Assembly (NCBI GenBank): GCA_020636255.1
Contig: JACJYE010000001.1
Coordinates: 934,233-998,232 of the forward strand
Length of the DNA: 64,000 nucleotides
Source of the DNA: Lewinellaceae bacterium
Lineage (GTDB): Bacteria > Bacteroidota > Bacteroidia > Chitinophagales > Saprospiraceae
Direction: 5' to 3'
Position numbers and translations under genes: made by a program. Below, in pieces: positions 15,982 through 23,839 of the stretch. The notes beneath the pieces are model-generated. The model was not told the DNA's origin. It did not search any database and saw nothing but the letters and a program-made list of their open reading frames with translations. How positions within the stretch are numbered: the stretch's first letter is position 1; every line of letters starts with the position of its first letter.

Positions 15982-16287
15982 ATGCACTTCGTATACATCC
16001 TATATTCGGAGGGCTCACAAATTTACTATGTGGGCCAGACGCCGGATCTGTCTACTCGGCTGTTGTTTCACAATGAGCTTTCGGAAAAGTCCTTCACCTC
16101 CAGGCACCGGCCGTGGGAGCTGGCGCGTAGCATTACAGTCAGGAACCGGAGTGAAGCAGTATTGCTGGAGCGGTATATAAAGGGTAGGAAGAGCAAAGCC
16201 TATGTGCAAAGGCTGGTAGCGGATGACGAGGCCGTAATGAAGCTGTTGCAGAAATTGAATATTGAGCCTTTGGCCCCTGGAGGTTAG
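15982..16287 (+). CDS. GIY-YIG nuclease family protein, array copy 1 (intact)
   Basis: A 101-residue single-domain GIY-YIG protein. FVYILYS supplies the first motif strand and YYVGQTPDLSTRLLFHN the YVG and conserved Arg/His. A conserved Glu lies in SEAVLLERYIKGRKSKAY, the expected metal-binding position. Small free-standing members are predicted endonucleases of unknown biological role. ATG 15982 is chosen because the family starts at this motif; in-frame codons back to TTG 15958 lie in the terminator leader. There is no obvious Shine-Dalgarno. The stop TAG lies inside the tRNA-derived sequence GGTTAGAGC. It has no own promoter that I can see and sits behind the tRNA terminator, so expression may depend on read-through. 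Confidence 0.85.
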   Translation: MHFVYILYSEGSQIYYVGQTPDLSTRLLFHNELSEKSFTSRHRPWELARSITVRNRSEAVLLERYIKGRKSKAYVQRLVADDEAVMKLLQKLNIEPLAPGG

Positions 16288-16389
16288 AGCGGTCCCGCTT
16301 TTTTAGAAAAAGCGGGATTAATCCGTAGGCCCAGGTTCAAGTCCTTGCTGAGGCGCAAAGCCCCGGAGTTATTGCTCTGGGGCTTTTTT
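16282..16389 (+). repeat. tRNA-Asn remnant 1 plus terminator
   Basis: GGTTAGAGCGG, then hairpin TCCCGC...GCGGGA replacing CGGACTG of the anticodon arm, then TTAATCCGTAGG and an intact T arm and 3' acceptor strand ending at 16355. The terminator hairpin is at 16360-16389. One base is missing before the T arm (CCAGG instead of CCAAGG). Confidence 0.9.
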
Positions 16390-16411
16390 GTTATACCCCA
16401 ATTCCAAAGCG

Positions 16412-16717
16412 ATGCACTTCGTATACATCCTATATTCGGAGGGCTCACAAATTTACTATGTGGGCCAGACGCCGGATCTGTCTACTCGGCTGTTGTTTCA
16501 CAATGAGCTTTCGGAAAAGTCCTTCACCTCCAGGCACCGGCCGTGGGAGCTGGCGCGTAGCATTACAGTCAGGAACCGGAGTGAAGCAGTATTGCTGGAG
16601 CGGTATATAAAGGGTAGGAAGAGCAAAGCCTATGTGCAAAGGCTGGTAGCGGATGACGAGGCCGTAATGAAGCTGTTGCAGAAATTGAATATTGAGCCTT
16701 TGGCCCCTGGAGGTTAG
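16412..16717 (+). CDS. GIY-YIG nuclease family protein, array copy 2 (intact)
   Basis: Identical in nucleotide and protein sequence to copy 1, exactly 430 bases downstream. Identity without a single synonymous change means a very recent duplication, ongoing gene conversion, or an assembly duplication. All GIY-YIG motifs are present. Its stop again lies in tRNA-derived sequence. Confidence 0.85.
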   Translation: MHFVYILYSEGSQIYYVGQTPDLSTRLLFHNELSEKSFTSRHRPWELARSITVRNRSEAVLLERYIKGRKSKAYVQRLVADDEAVMKLLQKLNIEPLAPGG

Positions 16718-16818
16718 AGCGGTCCCGCTTTTTTAGAAAAAGCGGGATTAATCCGTAGGCCCAAGGTTCAAGTCCTTGCTGAGGCGCAAAGCCCCGGAGT
16801 TATTGCTCTGGGGCTTTT
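16712..16818 (+). repeat. tRNA-Asn remnant 2 plus terminator
   Basis: Same structure as remnant 1, with the complete T arm (CCAAGGTTCAAGTCCTTG). The terminator at 16791-16818 has a shortened T run. Confidence 0.9.
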
Positions 16819-16841
16819 GTTATACCCTTAATTCCAAAGCG

Positions 16842-17209
16842 ATGCACTTCGTATACATCCTATATTCGGAGGGCTCACAAATTTACTATGTGGGGTGAGA
16901 CGCCGGATCTGTCTACTCGGCTGTTGTTTCACAATGAGCTTTCGGAAAAGTCCTTCACCTCCAGGCACCGGTAAAGGAGCTGGCGCGTAGCATTCACCGG
17001 AGTGAGGCACCGGTAAGAGCAAAGGCTGGCGCGTAGCATTACAGAAATCAATATTGAACCGGAGGTGAAGCAGTATTGCTGGAGCGGTATATAAAATTCC
17101 AAAGGGTAGGAAGAGCAAAGCCTATGTGCAAAGGCTGGTAGCGGATGACGATACCGTAATGAAGCTGTTGCAGAAATTGAATATTGAGCCTTTGGTACCA
17201 AAGTCCTGA
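16842..17209 (+). pseudogene. GIY-YIG array copy 3, broken
   Basis: The frame starts MHFVYILYSEGSQIYYVG and then hits TGA because GGGCC was replaced by GGGTG. Downstream, the sequence after CACCGG is rearranged (pieces of GCGTAGCATT and CACCGG are repeated), and further insertions (AATTCC, ATACC, TACCAAAG) interrupt the remainder. It cannot encode a working nuclease. Confidence 0.9.
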
Positions 17210-17337
17210 GGTTAGAGCGGTCCCGCTTTTTAGAAAAGCGGGATTAATCCTTTGGTACTGGAGGTTAGAGCGGTCCAAAAAAGGTTCAAGTCCTTGCTGA
17301 GGCGCAAAGCCCCGGAGTTATTGCTCTGGGGCTTTTT
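17210..17337 (+). repeat. tRNA-Asn remnant 3, partly duplicated, plus terminator
   Basis: GGTTAGAGCGGTCC occurs twice (17210 and 17263) because a piece containing the hairpin is repeated; the second hairpin is truncated to AAAAAA. The T arm and acceptor 3' strand are intact to 17304, with the terminator at 17309-17337. Confidence 0.85.
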
Positions 17338-17359
17338 GTTATACCCCAATTCCAAAGCG

Positions 17360-17630
17360 ATGCACTTCGTATACATCCTATATTCGGAGGGCTCACAAAT
17401 TTACTATGTACCAGACGCCGGATCTGTCTACTCGGCTGTTGTTTCACAATGAGCTTTCGGAAAAGTCCTTCACCTCCAGGCACCGGTACTGTGGAGCTGG
17501 CGTAGCATTACAGTCAGGAACCGGAGTGAAGCAGTATTGCTGGAGCGGTATATAAAGGGTAGGAAGAGCAAAGCCTATATGCAAAGGCTGGTAGCGGATG
17601 ACGAAGTAATGCAAAGCCTTTACCCCTGGA
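17360..17630 (+). pseudogene. GIY-YIG array copy 4, frameshifted
   Basis: After YYV the loss of four bases (GTGGGCC changed to GTACC) shifts the frame to PDAGSVYSAVVSQ and a stop. A later deletion removes most of the C-terminal helix (GACGAGGCC... to GACGAAGTAATGCAAAGCC). Non-functional. Confidence 0.9.
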
Positions 17631-17731
17631 GGTTAGAGCGGTCCCGCTTTTTTAGAAAATTAATCCGTAAATACCAAGGTTCAAGTCCTTGGATGACGCA
17701 AAGCCCCGGAGTTATTGCTCCGGGGCTTTTT
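17631..17731 (+). repeat. tRNA-Asn remnant 4 plus terminator
   Basis: The inserted hairpin has lost its right arm (TAGAAAATTAATCC). The acceptor 3' strand is changed to TTGGATGACGCA. Terminator 17703-17731 has a perfect stem (GCTCCGGGGC). Confidence 0.85.
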
Positions 17732-17753
17732 GTAATACCCCAATTCCAAAGCG

Positions 17754-17999
17754 ATGCACTTCGTGCAGAAATCCTATATTGAGGGCCTTTTACTATATGG
17801 AGGTTAGGATCGGTCCCGCTTTTTAGAAAAAGCTTTCGGATTAATCCGGGCAAGTACAAGGAGCTGGTTCAAGTCCTTTGCTGAGCGGTATATAAAGGGT
17901 AGGAAGAGCAAAGCCTATGTGCAAAGGCTGGTAGCGGATGACGATATCCGTAATGAAGCTGTTGCAGAAATTGAATATTGAGCCTTTAAGTTGCCTGGA
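17754..17999 (+). pseudogene. GIY-YIG array copy 5, rearranged fragment
   Basis: Only ATGCACTTCGT of the start survives. It then jumps to a tRNA-remnant-like piece (17811-17885, hairpin plus GGTTCAAGTCC) and returns to the GIY-YIG C-terminal region (GCGGTATATAAAGGG onward). Blocks are out of order, so it is a mosaic, not a simple deletion. Confidence 0.85.
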
Positions 18000-18106
18000 G
18001 GTTAGAGCGGTCCCGCTTTTTAGAAAAAGCGGGATTAATCCATAAGCCGTATAGTTCAAGTCCTTGCTGAGGCAAAAGCCCCGGAGTTATTGCTGCAGGG
18101 CTTTTT
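18000..18106 (+). repeat. tRNA-Asn remnant 5 plus degenerate terminator
   Basis: The hairpin is intact, TTAATCC is followed by an altered variable region (ATAAGCCGTATAG), and the acceptor strand is shortened to CTGAGGC. The terminator stem is damaged (GCTGCAGGGC). Confidence 0.8.
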
Positions 18107-18127
18107 GTTATACCCAATTCCAAAGCG

Positions 18128-18433
18128 ATGCACTTCGTATACATCCTATATTCGGAGGGCTCACAAAATTTACTATGTGGTAAGACGCCGGATCTGTATA
18201 CTCGGCTGTTGTTTCACAATGAGCTTTCGGAAAAGTCCTTCACCTCCAGGCACCGGCCGTGGGAGCTGGTGCGTAGCATTACAGTCAGGAACCGGAGTGA
18301 AGCAGTATTGCTGGAGCGGTATATAAAGGGTAGGAAGAGCAAAGCCTATGTGCAAAGGCTGGTAGCGGATGACGAGGCCGTAATGAAGCTGTTGCAGAAA
18401 TTGAATATTGAGCCTTTGGCCCCTGGAGGTTAG
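18128..18433 (+). pseudogene. GIY-YIG array copy 6, full length but core motif lost
   Basis: It encodes 101 residues with copy 1 identity almost throughout. However, an inserted A (CACAAAATTTAC) and a compensating one-base loss (GGGCCAG to GGTAAG) shift the frame locally. IYYVGQTPDL becomes NLLCGKTPDL, removing the YVG Tyr and altering the active-site strand. It also has two further changes (S to Y, A to V). A stable but catalytically dead protein could be made; it is listed as a pseudogene for the lost motif. Confidence 0.75.
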
Positions 18434-18536
18434 AGCGGTCCCGCTTTTTTAGAAAAAGCGGGATTAATCCGTAGGCCCAAGGTTCAAGTCCTTGCTGAGG
18501 CGCAAAGCCCCGGAGTTATTGCTCCGGGGCTTTTTT
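18428..18536 (+). repeat. tRNA-Asn remnant 6 plus final terminator
   Basis: Same as remnant 2, with the full hairpin, T arm and acceptor 3' strand to 18502. The closing terminator 18507-18536 has a perfect nine-pair stem (GCCCCGGAG / CTCCGGGGC) and six T. It also separates the array from the convergent mutarotase gene. Confidence 0.9.
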
Positions 18537-18560
18537 GTTATGCGTTTTCCCACCTCGTCA

Positions 18561-19715
18561 TCACTTCGCCGAAAAACGGTAAACCGTCCTTGTCTCGTAC
18601 TTTTCTCCCGGGCGCAGCACGGTGGAAGGAAAAGCTGCCTGGTTTGGCGAATCGGGGTAGTGTTGGGTTTCGAGGCAGAAGCCGGTGCGGTATGCGTATG
18701 GCACGCCGCCTTTGCCCACATTACTGCCATCGAGGAAATTGCCGCAGTAGAACTGCAGGCCGGGCTCGGTGGTCAGCACTTCCATAAAGCGGCCGGTGGT
18801 GGGTTCGTAAACGCTGGCCGCCAGTTCGAGGCCCTCTCCTTTCCTGTCGAGCACGAAGTTGTGGTCGTAACCCAGGCCGAAGCGGATCTGCTCATCGTCG
18901 GCATTCACCCGTTCGCCGATGGCCGTTGGGGTTCTGAAATCGAAAGGCGTGCCTTCTACGGGGCGCAGTTCGCCGGTTGGGATGAGGGTGCTGTCGACAG
19001 GCGTGAAAGCGCTGGCGTTGATCATCAGCTCGTGGCCCAGGATATCGCCGTTACCGGCGCCTTTCATGTTGAAATACGAATGGTTGGTCAGGTTGACAAC
19101 AGTAGGCTTGTCGGCCGTAGCTTCGTATTCGATGTGCAGCTCATTGTCGTTGTTGAGCAGGTAGCGGACGGTGGCCTGCAGGTTGCCGGGGTAGCCTTCT
19201 TCCATGTCGGGGCTTAGGCGGCTCAGCTCCAGGCCGACGTACCCCTCTCTCTGGATCTCTTTGGCCTGCCAGAGGCGTTTGTGGAAACCCATGGGGCCGC
19301 CATGCAGGGCGTTGGCGCCATTGTTGGCGGCGAGAGTGTAGTCGTGGCCGTCGATAGAGAATTTGCCTTTGGCAATGCGGTTGCCATAGCGCCCGATGAT
19401 GGCGCCGAAATAGGGGTGGTCTTTCTGATAATCCTCCAGCTTGTCGAAGCCCAGCACGATATCTGCCAGCTGCCCGTCTTTTCCGGGCGCCAGCAGGCGG
19501 GTGATGGCGCCGCCGTAGTTGGTGATGTCCACCTCCATGCCATTTTTGTTTTTGAGGGTGAACAGCTGTGCAGGGCCTTCCGCGGCCTGGCCGTAATCGG
19601 AGGTGGTTATGGATAGCGCGGGTTCCTGTTTTTCTTCCTCGGGCGCCGGGCCATTGTTACAACCAGTGCCTGCGCTTGCCAGGGAAAGGATAAAGAGAAA
19701 GGGGATCGGTCTCAT
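18561..19715 (-). CDS. galM: Aldose 1-epimerase (mutarotase), lipoprotein
   Basis: A 384-residue enzyme that interconverts alpha and beta anomers of aldoses. The signal peptide ends in the lipobox-like ASAGTGC, so it is probably a periplasmic lipoprotein. The GalM fold motifs are present: ITNYGGAITRLLAPGKDG, YFGAIIGRYGNRIAKG, LHGGPMGFHKRLW, the catalytic His in NLTNHSYFN, and C-terminal FCLETQHYPDSPNQ. Last gene of the arabinose catabolic operon, 63 bases after araA, where it probably supplies the correct L-arabinose anomer for uptake or isomerisation. Confidence 0.92.
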   Translation of the reverse strand: MRPIPFLFILSLASAGTGCNNGPAPEEEKQEPALSITTSDYGQAAEGPAQLFTLKNKNGMEVDITNYGGAITRLLAPGKDGQLADIVLGFDKLEDYQKDHPYFGAIIGRYGNRIAKGKFSIDGHDYTLAANNGANALHGGPMGFHKRLWQAKEIQREGYVGLELSRLSPDMEEGYPGNLQATVRYLLNNDNELHIEYEATADKPTVVNLTNHSYFNMKGAGNGDILGHELMINASAFTPVDSTLIPTGELRPVEGTPFDFRTPTAIGERVNADDEQIRFGLGYDHNFVLDRKGEGLELAASVYEPTTGRFMEVLTTEPGLQFYCGNFLDGSNVGKGGVPYAYRTGFCLETQHYPDSPNQAAFPSTVLRPGEKYETRTVYRFSAK

Positions 19716-19778
19716 TGAATTTGGTTTTTGCCCGGGGCGGCGCCGGCCCCGACGGGGTGACAGCGCCGCCCGCAGGCC

Positions 19779-21278
19779 TTACGAACGATAGTACAATTCA
19801 TTCCAGCGCAACTCCTGCCTGAAGCGGTGGAGCTGGGTGTTTTCATCGATCAGGGTGAGCTCTATTCCTGCTATTTCCGAGAGGTCTTCCAGGTATTCGG
19901 GCGTGAGCGACTGGCTGTAGCAGGTGTGGTGTGCGCCACCGGCATAGATCCAGGCTGCTGCTGCCGTCGGGAGGCCGGGCCTGGGCTTCCACAGCACCCT
20001 GGCGACCGGCAGTTTCGGCAGCGCCTGTTCGGGCGCTACCGCTTCGACGGTATTCACCAGCAGGCGGAAGCGATTGCCGAGGTCGATGAGGGAAGCGTTG
20101 AGGGCCGGGCCGGCCGGCGAATCGAATACCAGCCGCACAGGGTCGGCCTTGCCGCCGATGCCCAGCGGGTGGATCTCGCACGACGGCTTGCCGCTGGCAA
20201 TAGAGGGGCATATCTCCAGCATGTGGGCTCCCAGTACCTGGTTGTTGCCGGGCTGGAAGTGGTAGGTGTAGTCTTCCATGAACGAATTTCCTCCCGGAAG
20301 GCCCGCGCCCATCACCTTCATACAGCGAACCAGCGCCGCCGTTTTCCAGTCGCCCTCCGCGCCGAAGCCGAAGCCATCGGCCATCAGCCGCTGAACGGCG
20401 ATACCCGGCAGCTGCGCCAAGCCGTACAGGTTCTCGAAAGTGTCGGTGAAGGCCGTGAAGCCGCCTTCTTCCAGAAAGGCGCGGAGGCCGGCCTCTATCC
20501 TGGCGGCTTCCCGCAATGAGGCGTGCTGCCCGCCGCTTTTCCGGAGGGGCGCCGCCAGCACGTATTCGTCTTCGTAGGCCTGCACCAGCTGGCTAATGGC
20601 CCTGTCCGGAACGGCATTGATCTTTTCCACCAGCGCGCCCATGCCGTATCCGTTGACGGAAAAGCCGAACTGCGCCTGGGCCGATACCTTATTGCCTTCC
20701 GTCACGGCCACCTCCCGCATGTTGTCGCCGAAGCGGGCCACCTTCATGCTTTGCATATCCTTCCAGGCGGCGGCTACCCTGGCCCAGATGCCCACCCGCG
20801 CTACGACGCTCTCGTCTTGCCAGTGCCCGACGACGACCTTTCGGTTCAGCCCCAGACGGGTGTTGATGAAGCCGAACTCCCGGCCGCCATGTGCCGATTG
20901 GTTCAGATTCATAAAATCCATATCGATGGAGGCCCAGGGGATGTCGCGGTTGAACTGGGTGTGGAGGTGCAGCAAGGGCTTGTGCAGGATCTTCAGGCCG
21001 TTGATCCACATTTTCGCCGGCGAAAAGGTGTGCATCCAGGTGATCAGGCCGATGCAGTTCTCTGCAGCGTTGGCCTCCAGGCACAGGCGCTGGATGGCCT
21101 CCGGCGTAGTGAGGACGGGCTGGAAGATTACCCGCACCGGAATGGCCGCCGCCGCTCCGAGAGCAGCGGCGATGGCCTCGGAATGCCGGGCCACCTGTTT
21201 CAGGGCCTCTTCCCCGTACAGGTGCTGGCTGCCGGTGATGAACCAGGCCTCGTATTTATCTAAATGGATCATGGGCAT
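19779..21278 (-). CDS. araA: L-arabinose isomerase
   Basis: 499 residues, normal family length. It converts L-arabinose to L-ribulose with Mn2+. The N-terminus (AWFITGSQHLYGEE) is diagnostic. The metal and catalytic residues are in GFGAEGDWKTAALVR (Glu), FMEDYTYHF (Glu), GAHMLEICPSIA (His) and GGAHHTCYSQ (His). It follows the symporter gene by six bases and precedes galM, within a five-gene arabinose operon on the minus strand. Confidence 0.97.
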   Translation of the reverse strand: MPMIHLDKYEAWFITGSQHLYGEEALKQVARHSEAIAAALGAAAAIPVRVIFQPVLTTPEAIQRLCLEANAAENCIGLITWMHTFSPAKMWINGLKILHKPLLHLHTQFNRDIPWASIDMDFMNLNQSAHGGREFGFINTRLGLNRKVVVGHWQDESVVARVGIWARVAAAWKDMQSMKVARFGDNMREVAVTEGNKVSAQAQFGFSVNGYGMGALVEKINAVPDRAISQLVQAYEDEYVLAAPLRKSGGQHASLREAARIEAGLRAFLEEGGFTAFTDTFENLYGLAQLPGIAVQRLMADGFGFGAEGDWKTAALVRCMKVMGAGLPGGNSFMEDYTYHFQPGNNQVLGAHMLEICPSIASGKPSCEIHPLGIGGKADPVRLVFDSPAGPALNASLIDLGNRFRLLVNTVEAVAPEQALPKLPVARVLWKPRPGLPTAAAAWIYAGGAHHTCYSQSLTPEYLEDLSEIAGIELTLIDENTQLHRFRQELRWNELYYRS

Positions 21279-21284
21279 TTTACT

Positions 21285-23039
21285 TTATCCGTTGAAGTAC
21301 AGGTAGGCTGCAAGGATGAGCAGGACTACGAGCACGGAAGTAATAATATCGCCTCTGGTATAGCTCGACCTGGTGGCCGCCTTTTGGTCGACGGTTACCG
21401 TTCCGAACGTCAGGCCGCTGATATGGTCGTATGACGGCTGCTCGGTGGCATAGCTCACCACTACCATCACCAGGGCTGAAATCAGGAATATGGCCAGGCT
21501 GTAGTACTGGAAGAAAATGTTATTGATGATCCAGAAGAACGAGCCTTCCTTGTAAGAGAAACCTTCCGTCAGGATGACCGGCGTGTCGATGGCGAGGCGG
21601 AAGAGCCCCAGGGCGAAGCCGACGATCAGGGCTGAAAGGCAGCCTTTGGCGTTCAGCCGTTTGTTGAACACGCCGAAGAAGAAGACGACAAAAATAGGCG
21701 GCGCCAGATAACCCTGTACGCTTTGCAGATAGTCGTACAGGCCACGGCTACCCTGGATAACGGGTATCCATGCCAGCCCGATCAGCACCATGATGCCGGT
21801 GGCGATCCGCCCGATCCGAACCAGCCCTTTTTCAGAAGTGTTGGGCCTGAACTTCGAGTACAGGTCCATGGTGAACAGGGTGGAGGAGGCGTTGAACACG
21901 CCGGCTAGTGAACTCATCAGAGCGGCGAGCAGGCCGGCCACTACGATGCCGCGCACGCCGGAAGGCAGCACGGTAGCTACCAACAGCGGGAAGGCCTGCT
22001 GAGCGTTGGCGTTCACCAGGTGCCCTTCGCTGTCCAGCAGGGTGGAACTGATGACTTCCATTTTGCCGCTGATGGCCAGTGCAAAGCAGATGATGCCCGG
22101 GATGATGAAAATGAAAACAGGCAGCAGCTTGAAGAAGGAAGCGGCGATGGTACCCCGGCGGGCTTCCTTCAGGCTGGACGCGCCGAGCATCCGCTGTACG
22201 ATATACTGGTCGGTACACCAGTACCACAGGCCGATAATAGGCGCACAGAACAGCATGCCGAGCCAGGGGTAGTTGCTGTTGAAGTACCAGGCCATGGTGG
22301 TTTGGGTCTTCACGGGCGCCCAGCTGCCTTCCATGCCTGCCGGCACCAGAGGCTTCCACAGGTTGAACATCTCCGATCCGGCAACGCGGCGCAGCTCGCT
22401 CCAGCCGCCGAGGGCTTCCAGGCCGTACCAGGTTACCAGTACCGAACCGAGGATGAGGATCACCGTTTGTATGGCCTCGGTATAGGCTACCGCCCGCAAC
22501 CCGCCGAGCACGGTGTATATCCCCGTCAGGATGATCACCAGTATAGAGCCGATCCAGAAGCTGTTCAGGCCGAACAGGTTCAGCTCAGGCATCAGCACGC
22601 CGAAAACGACACCGCCGGCGAAGATGCCGACCGCTACCTTGGTCAGTACGTATGCCACCAGGGAGATAACAGAGAGCACCCAGCGCGCTGTAGGCGAAAA
22701 GCGCTTTTCCAGAAACTCCGGCATGGTGAATATCTTGGACCGCATATAAAAGGGCGCCAGTACCCAGCCGAGCACCAGCAGGCACCAGGCATGAAGCTCG
22801 TAGTGCGCCATGGCCACGCCGTCGGTAGCGCCCGACCCGGCGAGGCCCACGATGTGCTCCGAACCGATGTTTGAAGCGAAGATGGAGGCTCCCACTACGA
22901 ACCACCCCAGGTTTCGCCCGGCGAGGAAGTAATCGTCTGAGGTGTCGGTTTTCTGCCGGATGACCCACCAGGCTATGCCCAGGATCAAGGAGAAATAACC
23001 GGCGATGAGTATCCAGTCCAGGGTAGATAAAACGCTCAT
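21285..23039 (-). CDS. Sodium:solute symporter (SSS/SGLT family), probable arabinose transporter
   Basis: A 584-residue inner-membrane protein with about 14 transmembrane helices. SSS features include DYFLAGRNLGWFVVGASIFASNIGSEHIVGLAGSG and the conserved GGLRAVAYTEAIQTVILI. The close similarity to vSGLT-type sugar carriers and its place between araD and araA suggest sodium-driven L-arabinose uptake; the substrate is an inference. I chose ATG 23039 because upstream in-frame residues are hydrophilic leader sequence. The 98-base gap to araD contains a copy of the dispersed GGCCnCCAAACAAGCTCT repeat. Confidence 0.9.
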   Translation of the reverse strand: MSVLSTLDWILIAGYFSLILGIAWWVIRQKTDTSDDYFLAGRNLGWFVVGASIFASNIGSEHIVGLAGSGATDGVAMAHYELHAWCLLVLGWVLAPFYMRSKIFTMPEFLEKRFSPTARWVLSVISLVAYVLTKVAVGIFAGGVVFGVLMPELNLFGLNSFWIGSILVIILTGIYTVLGGLRAVAYTEAIQTVILILGSVLVTWYGLEALGGWSELRRVAGSEMFNLWKPLVPAGMEGSWAPVKTQTTMAWYFNSNYPWLGMLFCAPIIGLWYWCTDQYIVQRMLGASSLKEARRGTIAASFFKLLPVFIFIIPGIICFALAISGKMEVISSTLLDSEGHLVNANAQQAFPLLVATVLPSGVRGIVVAGLLAALMSSLAGVFNASSTLFTMDLYSKFRPNTSEKGLVRIGRIATGIMVLIGLAWIPVIQGSRGLYDYLQSVQGYLAPPIFVVFFFGVFNKRLNAKGCLSALIVGFALGLFRLAIDTPVILTEGFSYKEGSFFWIINNIFFQYYSLAIFLISALVMVVVSYATEQPSYDHISGLTFGTVTVDQKAATRSSYTRGDIITSVLVVLLILAAYLYFNG

Positions 23040-23093
23040 AAACAGTTGTTTAATGTTGGATGTATAAATAGGTAATGTTTCCGGATCGGGTAA

Positions 23094-23111
23094 GGCCACC
23101 AAACAAGCTCT
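23094..23111 (-). repeat. Copy of dispersed AGAGCTTGTTTGG-GGCC motif
   Basis: GGCCACCAAACAAGCTCT differs by one base from GGCCTCCAAACAAGCTCT at 52200-52217. It lies between araD and the symporter gene. Confidence 0.5.
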
Positions 23112-23137
23112 AAGGGTATTTTCACATGCCCTGCTCG

Positions 23138-23836
23138 TTATTGGCCGTAATAAGCGTTTGCCCCATGTTTTCTTTCGTAGTGCTTCCGTATCAAAGCTTC
23201 TTTCAGCCTTGGCGCGCCGGGCCTGATCTGTAGCGTCAGGTAGGCCATTCGGGCCAGCTCTTCCAGCACCGCGCTGTTATATACCGCTTTGTCAACGTCC
23301 TTCCCCCAGGTGAACGGCGCATGGTTGGCCACCAGCACCATCTCCACTTCCTCCGGGCTGAGGCCTTTGTCCCGGAATGCATTCAGGATCTGAAAGCCGG
23401 TCTGGTATTCATAATCACCCCGGATCATCTCGTCATCCATGACCGGGGCGCAGGGCACGTCTGCCGTCAGGTGGTCGGCATGGGTCGTCCCGAAGATGGG
23501 GATATCCATCTGCGTCTGTGCCCAGGCCGTAGCATAAGTAGAGTGGGTGTGGACGATGCCGCCGATATGGCGCCAGTGTTTGTAGAGAACAGCATGGGTT
23601 TTCGTATCGGACGACGGGCGTTTATCCCCTTCGATGACCGTATTGTCGAAGTCAACGACGGCCATATCCTCCGCTTTCAGCTCTGAATAAGGCACACCGC
23701 TGGGTTTGATGGCGAAAACGCCCCGTTCATGGTCAGCGGCGCTGGCATTGCCGAAAGTGAAGAGCACCAACCCCAGCTCGGGAAGTTGCATATTGGCCCG
23801 GTAAGCGGCTTCTTTGATGGCTTTAAACGTACTCAT
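23138..23836 (-). CDS. araD: L-ribulose-5-phosphate 4-epimerase
   Basis: A 232-residue class II aldolase-like zinc enzyme that yields D-xylulose 5-phosphate for the pentose phosphate pathway. Diagnostic segments: KPSGVPYSELKAEDMAVVDF, the zinc ligands in HTHSTYATAWAQ, and GTTHADHL. The C-terminal LKEALIRKHYERKHGANAYYGQ is typical for AraD. It begins four bases after araB ends, so the two are tightly co-transcribed. Confidence 0.96.
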   Translation of the reverse strand: MSTFKAIKEAAYRANMQLPELGLVLFTFGNASAADHERGVFAIKPSGVPYSELKAEDMAVVDFDNTVIEGDKRPSSDTKTHAVLYKHWRHIGGIVHTHSTYATAWAQTQMDIPIFGTTHADHLTADVPCAPVMDDEMIRGDYEYQTGFQILNAFRDKGLSPEEVEMVLVANHAPFTWGKDVDKAVYNSAVLEELARMAYLTLQIRPGAPRLKEALIRKHYERKHGANAYYGQ

Positions 23837-23839
23837 TTG

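Larger units (their letters stand above)
15926..18537 (+). repeat. Tandem array of six terminator / GIY-YIG / tRNA-Asn-remnant units
   Basis: The unit (430 bp in copies 1 and 2) consists of a terminator hairpin, the leader TTATACCCCAATTCCAAAGC, a GIY-YIG ORF, then a tRNA-Asn segment from the D loop to the 3' end with a hairpin in place of the 5' anticodon arm. ORF starts are at 15982, 16412, 16842, 17360, 17754 and 18128. Units 1 and 2 differ only by one base in the tRNA remnant. Units 3-5 are mosaics with deletions and insertions copied from other places in the unit. Unit 6 is again nearly full length. The array ends in a normal terminator before the mutarotase gene. Confidence 0.93.

Noticed and set aside
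15926..18537. Repeated units as a CRISPR array or a run of tRNA genes
   Set aside because: Repeats are about 430 bp, coding, with no unique spacers; only the first tRNA-Asn has a full acceptor stem and anticodon arm.
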